Source of the DNA: Streptomyces radiopugnans
GTDB lineage: Bacteria; Actinomycetota; Actinomycetes; Streptomycetales; Streptomycetaceae
Assembly: GCF_900110735.1 (NCBI RefSeq)
Contig: NZ_FOET01000015.1
Span: 87,871 to 151,870, forward strand
Reading direction: 5' to 3'
Length of the DNA: 64,000 nucleotides
Shown: positions 6,878 through 13,755 of the stretch, in pieces
Numbering within the stretch: position 1 is the first letter of the stretch
Layout of the letters: each line of letters starts with the position of its first letter
Translations under genes and position numbers: made by a program
The notes under the pieces: model-generated
Told to the model about the DNA's origin: nothing
Database searches by the model: none
What the model saw: only the letters and a program-made list of their open reading frames with translations

Positions 6878-8149
6878 ATGAGTTCTCGACGGAGCAGGAC
6901 CACGGGCCTGCGGGCGATAGGGGCCGGCCTGGCCGCGCTGGGGCTGCTCGCCTCCGGATGCGGCGGCGGCGACGGAGGCGCGGACGGCAAGGTGACCATC
7001 CGCTACTCCTGGTGGGGCGCGCAGGACCGGGCCGACCTGATCAACAGGACCGTGGACCTGTTCGAGAAGGAGAACCCCGGCATCGAGGTCAAGACCGACT
7101 TCCAGGAGTACGGCGACTTCTGGACCAAGTTCAACACCCAGGCCGCGGGCGGCAATCCGCCGGACGTCTTCCAGAACTCCTATGCCTTCCTGCGCAAGTA
7201 CGGGCAGAAGAACCTGCTGCTGGATCTCGACGCCCAGGTGAAGGCGGGCAATCTGAACCTGGACGACTTCCGCCAGGGACTGGGCAGGGCCGGCGAGGTC
7301 GACGGAAAGCTGCTGGGCGTGCCGGTCGGCGCCAACACCTTCACCCTCGTCTACGACGTCAAGGCGTTCGAGGAGGCCGGGGTCACCCCCGAGCCCGGCT
7401 GGACGTGGAAGGAGTTCGACGCGGCCGTCGAGAAGATCAGCGGATCCGGGAAGGACTTCTGGGGCGCCAGCAACAACGGCGGCGTGATGTACCTGTACGA
7501 CCTCTACCTGCGCCAGCAGGGGAAGGCGTTCTTCACCGAGGACGGGCTCGGCTTCACCGAGGCCGACCTGAAGAAGTGGTGGGGCGACTACCGGGAGAAG
7601 CTCGACGACGGCCTGCTCGTCCCGGCCAAGCAGGCCGAGCAGGTCAAGCCCAAGTCCGAGGTCAGCGCCGGTCTGTCGGCCGCCGAGTTCACCTGGGACA
7701 ACTTCCTGGTCCGCTACGTCTCCGAGACGGACAGGGAACTCGCCCTGGCGCCCATCCCGACCATGGACGGCGAGCGGACCGGGCAGTACCTCTCCTCGCT
7801 GATGCTCAGCGCCTCCGCCCGCACCAAGCACCCGGAGGAGGTCGCCAAGTTCATCGACTTCATGGTCAACGACCCCGAGGTCGGGAAGATCATGGGCTAC
7901 AACCGCGGGGTGCTGCCGACCAACGCGCAGTTCGACGCCTACAAGCCCGAGGGCCCCGACGCCAAGATCGCCGAGTACGAGAAGAGCGTCACCGACTACC
8001 TCGAGCCGATCACGCCGCACCCGGCCGGAACCGACACCGTCGAGGCCGCCTTCCTGAGCATCTACGGCTCGGTGGCCCAGGGATCCGTCTCCGTCGACGA
8101 CGCGGTGTCCCAGTTCTTCGACGAGGCCAAGACCGCCCTCGGCTCCTGA
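6878..8149 (+). CDS. Lipoprotein substrate-binding component of a sugar ABC importer (YesO-like)
   Basis: 423 aa. A basic N-terminus, hydrophobic segment and LLASGC lipobox (C28) mark a membrane-anchored lipoprotein. The mature part is a family 1 solute-binding protein: TIRYSWWGAQDRADLINRTVDLFEKENPGI at its start, then GGNPPDVFQNSYAFLRKY, and the C-terminal NRGVLPTN region. It captures a sugar or oligosaccharide outside the cell for the permeases encoded next. GGGAGGGG sits 8 bases before ATG. First gene of a five-gene cluster ending in a rhamnogalacturonan-lyase-like enzyme, which suggests rhamnogalacturonan oligosaccharides as ligand (inference). Likely repressed through the LacI-type sites upstream. 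Confidence 0.9.
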   Translation: MSSRRSRTTGLRAIGAGLAALGLLASGCGGGDGGADGKVTIRYSWWGAQDRADLINRTVDLFEKENPGIEVKTDFQEYGDFWTKFNTQAAGGNPPDVFQNSYAFLRKYGQKNLLLDLDAQVKAGNLNLDDFRQGLGRAGEVDGKLLGVPVGANTFTLVYDVKAFEEAGVTPEPGWTWKEFDAAVEKISGSGKDFWGASNNGGVMYLYDLYLRQQGKAFFTEDGLGFTEADLKKWWGDYREKLDDGLLVPAKQAEQVKPKSEVSAGLSAAEFTWDNFLVRYVSETDRELALAPIPTMDGERTGQYLSSLMLSASARTKHPEEVAKFIDFMVNDPEVGKIMGYNRGVLPTNAQFDAYKPEGPDAKIAEYEKSVTDYLEPITPHPAGTDTVEAAFLSIYGSVAQGSVSVDDAVSQFFDEAKTALGS

Positions 8150-8166
8150 CCCGAGGAGAACGTCCC

Positions 8167-9180
8167 GTGATGCGTACCGACACCCCCGCACCGGCCGGGG
8201 CGGAGGGGGAGCGGGCGGTGGAGAGCCCCCACCGCCCCGCCCCGTCCGCCCCCGCCCCCCGGCCCGCCTCCACCGCGCGGCGGCGGGCCCGCCGGGAGAC
8301 CCTGGCCGGCTATCTGTTCCTCTCCCCGTGGTGCGTCGGCATCCTGCTGCTGACGCTGGGGCCGATGCTCGTCTCGCTCTACCTGGCCTTCACCGACTAC
8401 AACCTCTTCGACTCGCCCCGCTGGGTGGGCCTGGCGAACTTCTCCGAGATGTTCTCCGACGACCGCTGGTGGAAGTCGGTCCGGGTCACGGCGGTGTTCG
8501 TGCTGATCGCCACCCCGCTCAAGCTCGCGGTCGCGCTCGGCGTGGCGATGCTGCTGGTGCGGCCCCGCAAGGGACAGGGCTTCTACCGCTCGGCGTTCTA
8601 CGCCCCCTCGCTGATCGGGGCGAGCGTGAGCATCGGCATCGTCTGGCGGGCCCTGTTCCAGGACGACGCGGTCGTCGACCGGTCCCTGAGCCTGTTCGGC
8701 TGGGACGGCGGCGGCTGGGTCGGCGACCCGGACTGGTCGATGCCCACCCTGATCGCCCTGTCGGCCTGGCAGTTCGGTGCGCCGATGGTCATCTTCCTGG
8801 CCGGCCTCAAGCAGGTGCCGCGCGAGCTGTACGAGGCGGCCGAGGTGGACGGAGCCGGCGCCTGGCGGCGGTTCCGCTCCATCACCCTGCCGATGATCTC
8901 CCCGGTGCTCTTCTTCAACCTGCTGCTGGAGATCATCCACTCCTTCCAGATCTTCACCTCCGCGCTCGTGATCGCCGGACCCGGCGGCGGACGCGCGGGC
9001 GGCCCCGGCGACTCGCTGCTCGTCTACACCTGGTACCTGTACGAGCAGGGCTTCTCCAACCTGCGCATGGGCTACGCCTCCGCGATGGCCTGGATGCTGC
9101 TCGCCGGGATCGCCGTGGTGACCGCCGTGCTGTTCTGGTCCCAGCGCCGCTGGGTGCACTACGAGGAGGGGGGCCGATGA
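8167..9180 (+). CDS. Sugar ABC transporter permease, MalF/YesP-like
   Basis: 337 aa from GTG 8167 (or 336 from the adjacent ATG 8170; GAGGAG eight bases before the GTG favours it). A Pro/Ala/Arg-rich cytoplasmic N-terminus precedes six membrane segments, starting at LAGYLFLSPWCVGILLLTLGPM. The EAA loop that contacts the ATPase reads YEAAEVDGAGAWRRFRSITLP. It forms the channel with the next gene's product, which it overlaps by four bases. No ATPase gene is present; in Streptomyces such importers usually share the multi-sugar ATPase MsiK (family knowledge). Confidence 0.9.
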   Translation: MMRTDTPAPAGAEGERAVESPHRPAPSAPAPRPASTARRRARRETLAGYLFLSPWCVGILLLTLGPMLVSLYLAFTDYNLFDSPRWVGLANFSEMFSDDRWWKSVRVTAVFVLIATPLKLAVALGVAMLLVRPRKGQGFYRSAFYAPSLIGASVSIGIVWRALFQDDAVVDRSLSLFGWDGGGWVGDPDWSMPTLIALSAWQFGAPMVIFLAGLKQVPRELYEAAEVDGAGAWRRFRSITLPMISPVLFFNLLLEIIHSFQIFTSALVIAGPGGGRAGGPGDSLLVYTWYLYEQGFSNLRMGYASAMAWMLLAGIAVVTAVLFWSQRRWVHYEEGGR

Positions 9181-10085
9181 GCGCGCCCACCGGCACCGTC
9201 CGTACCGCCCGTCCCGTCCGCCCCCCGCGCGGCGGGGCCGGCGCCCCGGCGCGCCGCGGTGCGCGGTCGGTCCTGTGGCACCTGGGGGCGCTGGCCCTCC
9301 TGGCCGTGGTGCTCTACCCGGTGGTGTGGGTGCTGGGCGGCTCCCTCAAGCCGGGCAACGAGATCGTGGGCAGCCTCGAACTGCTGCCCACCGACCCGAT
9401 CACCGACAACTACGAGCGGCTCGCCGACGGGATCGCGGGCATCGGCATCGAGACGTTCTTCCTCAACTCGCTGCTGGTGGCGCTGGGTTCGGTGGCCGGC
9501 GTGTTGTTCTCCTGCTCGCTGGCCGCGTACGCCTTCGCCCGGATCCGCTTCGCGGGCCGCAACGTGCTGTTCACGCTGATGATCGGCACCCTGCTGCTGC
9601 CCGTCCACGTGCTGCTGGTGCCGCAGTACGTGCTGTTCCAGAAGATGGAGCTGATCAACACCTATGTGCCGCTGCTGCTGGGCAAGTTCCTCGCGGTGGA
9701 CGCCTTCTTCGTCTTCCTGATGGTGCAGTTCATGCGCAACCTCCCCAGGGAGCTGGACGAGGCGGCCCGCATCGACGGCTGCGGCCACTGGCGGATCTAC
9801 TGGACGATCGTGCTGCCGCTGTGCCGCCCGGCGCTGATCACCAGTGCCATCTTCAGCTTCATCTGGGCCTGGAACGACTTCCTCGGGCCGCTGATCTACC
9901 TCAACGAGCCCGACAAGTACACCGTCTCGCTCGGCCTGAAGATGTTCATGGACCAGGACAGCCTCGCCGACTACGGCGGCATGATCGCCATGTCGGTCGC
10001 GGCCCTGCTGCCGGTGCTGCTGTTCTTCCTGACCTTCCAGCGCTACCTCGTCGAGGGCGCGGCCACCTCGGGGCTCAAGGGATGA
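9177..10085 (+). CDS. Sugar ABC transporter permease, MalG/YesQ-like
   Basis: 302 aa. A Pro/Arg-rich N-terminus is followed by six hydrophobic segments, including HLGALALLAVVLYPVVWVLGGSLK and the final LLPVLLFFLTFQRYL. The EAA motif is DEAARIDGCGHWRIYWTIVLP, the usual MalG form. Partner of the preceding permease. ATG overlaps the upstream stop (ATGA) and the stop overlaps the next start, so all three are translated from one message. Confidence 0.9.
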   Translation: MSAPTGTVRTARPVRPPRGGAGAPARRGARSVLWHLGALALLAVVLYPVVWVLGGSLKPGNEIVGSLELLPTDPITDNYERLADGIAGIGIETFFLNSLLVALGSVAGVLFSCSLAAYAFARIRFAGRNVLFTLMIGTLLLPVHVLLVPQYVLFQKMELINTYVPLLLGKFLAVDAFFVFLMVQFMRNLPRELDEAARIDGCGHWRIYWTIVLPLCRPALITSAIFSFIWAWNDFLGPLIYLNEPDKYTVSLGLKMFMDQDSLADYGGMIAMSVAALLPVLLFFLTFQRYLVEGAATSGLKG

Positions 10086-10738
10086 GCGGGACGAGCGCCG
10101 CGGCGCGGGCTCGCGCGGACATCTCCCCGGGCACCGCCCCGGGCGCCGCCGGAAGTGCGGACCGGCGGCCCCTCGCCGCCCGGTTCGCGCTCTTCGCCGA
10201 GTGCCTGCTGGCCGGGGTGTGGCTGCTGCTCGCCGCGCTCGCACTGGTGACGGCGCTGCCCGCGTTCGCCGCCGCCTGCGGGCATCTGCGGCGGTACCTG
10301 GACGCCGAGCGGGCGGGGTGGCGGGAGTTCGCCGCCGAGTGGGCGGCGGCCGTACGCACCGGCTGGCGGTTCTCGCTGCTGTGGTGGGCCGCCCTGGCGC
10401 TGCTCGCCTTCGACCTGCGGGTGGTCTCCTCCGGGCTGCTGCCCGGAGGCCCGGCGGTGGCCGCGGTCGGCGCCGTCACGGCCGCCGCCGCGGTGGCCGT
10501 GGTGGTCACCGGGCTGCGCGCCGCCGCGGCCTGGCGCCCCGGCGCGGACTGGTTCCGCACCGGCCGGGCCGCCGCCCGGCGCACCCTGCGCACCGAGCCG
10601 GGCGGCTCGCTGCTGTTGGCCGGAGGGCTGGCCGTGGTCGGCGTCGCGGCCTGGATGCTGCCGCCCCTGGCCGCCCCGGCGCTCGGCTGCCTGGCCGCCT
10701 GTGCGGTCGCCGTCGAGCGGCGGCACGGCCGCCCCTGA
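10082..10738 (+). CDS. DUF624/YesL-like membrane protein of the ABC cluster
   Basis: 218 aa. An Ala/Gly-rich N-terminus precedes about five hydrophobic segments: 42-66, 95-110, 122-145, 170-190 and 190-208. The central part (ACGHLRRYLDAERAGWREFAAEW) resembles DUF624 proteins. YesL/DUF624 proteins sit in sugar ABC clusters, including the B. subtilis yes rhamnogalacturonan cluster; their role is unclear (accessory or regulatory membrane component). Four-base overlap with the upstream permease. Assignment rests on layout and context more than on strong motifs. Confidence 0.65.
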   Translation: MSGTSAAARARADISPGTAPGAAGSADRRPLAARFALFAECLLAGVWLLLAALALVTALPAFAAACGHLRRYLDAERAGWREFAAEWAAAVRTGWRFSLLWWAALALLAFDLRVVSSGLLPGGPAVAAVGAVTAAAAVAVVVTGLRAAAAWRPGADWFRTGRAAARRTLRTEPGGSLLLAGGLAVVGVAAWMLPPLAAPALGCLAACAVAVERRHGRP

Positions 10739-10810
10739 CCGCATTCCCGACCCGGCCGTCCGGCGCCACCGCCGGGCGGTCGGCATCTCGAACTGTCATG
10801 GCCCTGACAC

Positions 10811-10816
10811 TAGAAT
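10811..10816 (+). promoter_or_regulatory. -10 hexamer TAGAAT before the lyase gene
   Basis: TAGAAT ends nine bases before ATG 10826, and GGGAG lies between them. Either the lyase has its own near-leaderless transcript or this is coincidental. The 87-base gap after the transporter genes makes an internal promoter reasonable. No clear -35. Confidence 0.35.
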
Positions 10817-10825
10817 GGGAGCGTC

Positions 10826-13582
10826 ATGTCCCCGATCCCCAGACGGAACGTGCTCCAGGCCGCCGCGGTCGCCGGCGCCGCCGCCCACGCCTCCTGGCTG
10901 CTCGGCGGGACCCCAGCCCACGCGGCCCGCCCGGCCGGTGCCGCCACCGGCGCCAAGGGAGCCGACGGCCCGGTGGAGATCACCTGGCTGGAGGACGGCG
11001 GCCTCGGCGAGGCCCCCGGCAACACCTTCGGAGTGCCCTGGCCCATGGGCGCCCTGAAGGCCGGCACCCCCTTCTCGCTCGGCGCCGCGGACGGCACCGC
11101 CGTCCCCGTCCAGACCTGGCCCACCGCGTACTGGCCCGACGGCACCCTGAAGTGGACCGCGCACGCCGTCGGCCCCGAGGCCGGGAACGCCGCCTCCTAC
11201 CGCCTCACCCCCGGCGACGCGCCCGCCGCACCCGCCAGGGCCCTCACCGTCACCCGCAAAGGCGGCGACGTCGTGGTGGACACCGGTACCGTCACCGCCC
11301 GCATCGGCGGGGACGGCGGATCCCTGGTGAAGTCGGTGCGCCGGGGCTCCACCGAGATCGCCCGCGACGGCCGCCTGGTCCTGCTCCGCCAGGGGAGGAT
11401 CGACGACGGCGACCAGGGCACGCAGAAGTGGCAGCGCTTCGACGGCGACATCGAGAAGGTCGCCGTCGAACAGGACGGCCCCGTCCGCGCGGTGGTCCGC
11501 GTCGACGGCAGGCACCGCCGGGGAAGCCGCGGCTGGCTGCCGTTCTCCGTCCGCCTGTACTTCCACGCCGGCTCCGACGCCTTCCGGATGCTGCACACCG
11601 TCACCTTCGACGGCGACGAGCACGAGGACTTCATCCGCGGCCTCGGCGTGCGCTTCACCGTGCCCATGCGCGACGAGCACCACGATCGCCACATCCGCCT
11701 CGGCGGCGAGGGCCGCGGTCTGCTGTCGGAGGCGGTCAGGGGCGTCACCGGACTGCGCCGCGACCCCGGCGCCGAGGTCCGCGCCAAGCAGGTCAGGGGC
11801 GAGAGGCTGCCCGACCCCGCCACCTGGGACCAGCGTGTCACCAGCCGGCTGCACCTCATCCCCACCTGGGGCGACTACACCCTCGCCCAGCTCTCCGCCG
11901 ACGGCTTCACCGTGCGCAAGCGCACCAAGCCCGGCCACGGCTGGATCGCCGCGGGAGGCGGACGCCGGGCCTCGGGCTTCGGCTACGTCGGCGGGGTCGG
12001 CGGCGGACTCTCCTTCGGGCTGCGCGACTTCTGGCGCAAGCACCCCGCCCAGCTCGACGTACGCGGCGCCGCCACGGACGAGGCCGAGGTCACCCTCTGG
12101 CTGTGGTCACCCGAGGCGCAGCCGATGGACCTGCGCTTCTACCACGACGGCATGGGCCAGGACACCCACGCCGAGCAGCTCGAGGGCCTCAACATCACCT
12201 ACGAGGACTACGAGCCCGGCTTCGGAACCCCCTACGGCATCGCCCGCACCAGCGAGTTGATGTTCTGGGCCAACGCCGCCACCCCCGCCGCCGAGACCCT
12301 CGCCCGCCAGGCCGAGGCCGTGCAGACCCCGCCGCAACTGGCCGCCCCGCCCGCGCACCTGGCCGCCGCCGGAGTCCTCGGCGCCCTGTTCGCCCCCGTC
12401 GACCGCTCCACACCCGCGAAGGCGAGGCTGGAGGACCACCTGGACTTCCTCTTCGACTACTACCGCGACCAGGTGGAGCAGCGCCGCTGGTACGGCTTCT
12501 GGGACTACGGCGACATCATGCACACCTACGACGCGGACCGGCACCAGTGGCGCTACGACGTCGGCGGCTACGCCTGGGACAACTCCGAGCTCTCCCCGGA
12601 CCTGTGGCTGTGGTACGCCTACCTGCGCTCCGGCCGCGCCGACGTCTTCCGCTTCGCCGAGGCCATGACCCGCCACACCGGCGAGGTCGACGTCTACCAC
12701 CTGGGCAAGTGGGCCGGGCTCGGCACCCGCCACGGCGTGCAGCACTACGCCGACAGCGCCAAGCAGCAGCGCATCTCCACCGCCGTCTACCGCCGCCCGT
12801 ACTACTTCCTCACCGCCGACGAGCGCTGCGGCGACCTGATGCACGCCCTGGTCGACTCCGACGAGACCTTCCTCGCCCTCGACCCGCTGCGCAAGATCCG
12901 CACCGAGCCCTACGAGCCCGACCCCCGGGCGCTGGGCATCGGGCTGGGCACCGACTGGAGCGGCCTGGCCGCCGCCTGGCTCACCGAATGGGAGCGCCGC
13001 GGCCCCAAGGCGGAGAGGGCCGAGAAGAAGCTGAAGGCCACCATGCGCACCATCGCGCGGATGCCCAACGGGTTCTGCACCGGCGAGGGCCGCTACGACA
13101 TCGAGACCGGGGAGTTCGCCGAGGCTGAGAAGAAGGTCTCGATGAGCCATCTGAGCGCGATGTTCGGGCAGGTGGAGATCTGCGCAGAGCTGATCCACCT
13201 CACCGACGTGGAAGGCTTCGAGGAGGCCTGGCTCCAGTACTGCCGCCTCTACGGCGCCACCCGGGCCGAGCAGCAGGCCGAACTCGGCGGCTACGCCACC
13301 AACCTCATCCTCCAGCAGGGCCATTCCCGCCTCACCGCCTACGCGGCCTCCCGGCTGAAGGACGAGCGGGAGAAGTACGGCACCCGGGCCTGGCGGGAGT
13401 TCTTCACCAAGGACGCCTGGGGCTACAGCGATTCCTCCCCCTGGAAGACGGAGAAGATCAGCGGGCCCATGGCCCTGGTCGAGGGCAGCGGGGCCGCCTG
13501 GGTGGACACCAACACCACCGCCCTGTACGGCCTGGCCGCCATCCAGAACCTCGCCCTGATCGGGGACCTCCTCCCCGAGTGA
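10826..13582 (+). CDS. Tat-exported exo-rhamnogalacturonan lyase-like protein (PL26/PcRGLX type)
   Basis: 918 aa. The N-terminus PRRNVLQAAAVAG carries the twin arginines (R6-R7) and a hydrophobic core ending near TPAHA, a Tat signal peptide. The mature part starts VEITWLEDGGLGEAPGNTFGVPWPMG, followed by WPTAYWPDGTLKWTAHAV, the pattern of the PcRGLX N-terminal barrel domain. A second beta domain (about 300-480) and a long C-terminal (alpha/alpha) barrel-like part rich in Trp/Tyr/His follow. PcRGLX cleaves rhamnogalacturonan I of pectin from its end, releasing an unsaturated galacturonosyl-rhamnose disaccharide; that activity is inferred, not proved. Being last in the transporter cluster, it would supply the importer with substrate. 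A stem-loop follows at 13587-13634. Confidence 0.75.
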   Translation: MSPIPRRNVLQAAAVAGAAAHASWLLGGTPAHAARPAGAATGAKGADGPVEITWLEDGGLGEAPGNTFGVPWPMGALKAGTPFSLGAADGTAVPVQTWPTAYWPDGTLKWTAHAVGPEAGNAASYRLTPGDAPAAPARALTVTRKGGDVVVDTGTVTARIGGDGGSLVKSVRRGSTEIARDGRLVLLRQGRIDDGDQGTQKWQRFDGDIEKVAVEQDGPVRAVVRVDGRHRRGSRGWLPFSVRLYFHAGSDAFRMLHTVTFDGDEHEDFIRGLGVRFTVPMRDEHHDRHIRLGGEGRGLLSEAVRGVTGLRRDPGAEVRAKQVRGERLPDPATWDQRVTSRLHLIPTWGDYTLAQLSADGFTVRKRTKPGHGWIAAGGGRRASGFGYVGGVGGGLSFGLRDFWRKHPAQLDVRGAATDEAEVTLWLWSPEAQPMDLRFYHDGMGQDTHAEQLEGLNITYEDYEPGFGTPYGIARTSELMFWANAATPAAETLARQAEAVQTPPQLAAPPAHLAAAGVLGALFAPVDRSTPAKARLEDHLDFLFDYYRDQVEQRRWYGFWDYGDIMHTYDADRHQWRYDVGGYAWDNSELSPDLWLWYAYLRSGRADVFRFAEAMTRHTGEVDVYHLGKWAGLGTRHGVQHYADSAKQQRISTAVYRRPYYFLTADERCGDLMHALVDSDETFLALDPLRKIRTEPYEPDPRALGIGLGTDWSGLAAAWLTEWERRGPKAERAEKKLKATMRTIARMPNGFCTGEGRYDIETGEFAEAEKKVSMSHLSAMFGQVEICAELIHLTDVEGFEEAWLQYCRLYGATRAEQQAELGGYATNLILQQGHSRLTAYAASRLKDEREKYGTRAWREFFTKDAWGYSDSSPWKTEKISGPMALVEGSGAAWVDTNTTALYGLAAIQNLALIGDLLPE

Positions 13583-13586
13583 GGCC

Positions 13587-13634
13587 GGCCGGACCGGGGC
13601 GGACGGTCCAGGCTCCCGTCCGCCCCTTCCGGCC
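13587..13634. terminator. Stem-loop after the lyase gene
   Basis: Arms GGCCGGACCGGGGCGGAC (13587-13604) and GTCCGCCCCTTCCGGCC (13618-13634) pair with one bulge around a 13-base loop. It lies four bases after the lyase stop in a convergent gap, so it may serve both strands. Confidence 0.55.
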
Positions 13635-13673
13635 CGGCCCGTCTTGGTGGCCCGTCTTGGCCCGGCCTGTCCC

Positions 13674-13721
13674 CGCTCCTGCTCCCGCTCCTGCTCCCGC
13701 TCCTGCTCCCGCTCCTGCTCC
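13674..13721. repeat. Four tandem 12-bp repeats
   Basis: CGCTCCTGCTCC is repeated exactly four times head to tail in the convergent gap between the lyase and the giant membrane-protein gene. It is a small variable-number repeat candidate with no sign of function. Confidence 0.85.
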
Positions 13722-13755
13722 TGCTGCTTCCGCGATCGCCGGAGCCGCCGGGCCG

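Noticed and set aside
13674..13721. CRISPR-like array
   Set aside because: Repeats are 12 bp, contiguous and without spacers; no cas genes are present.
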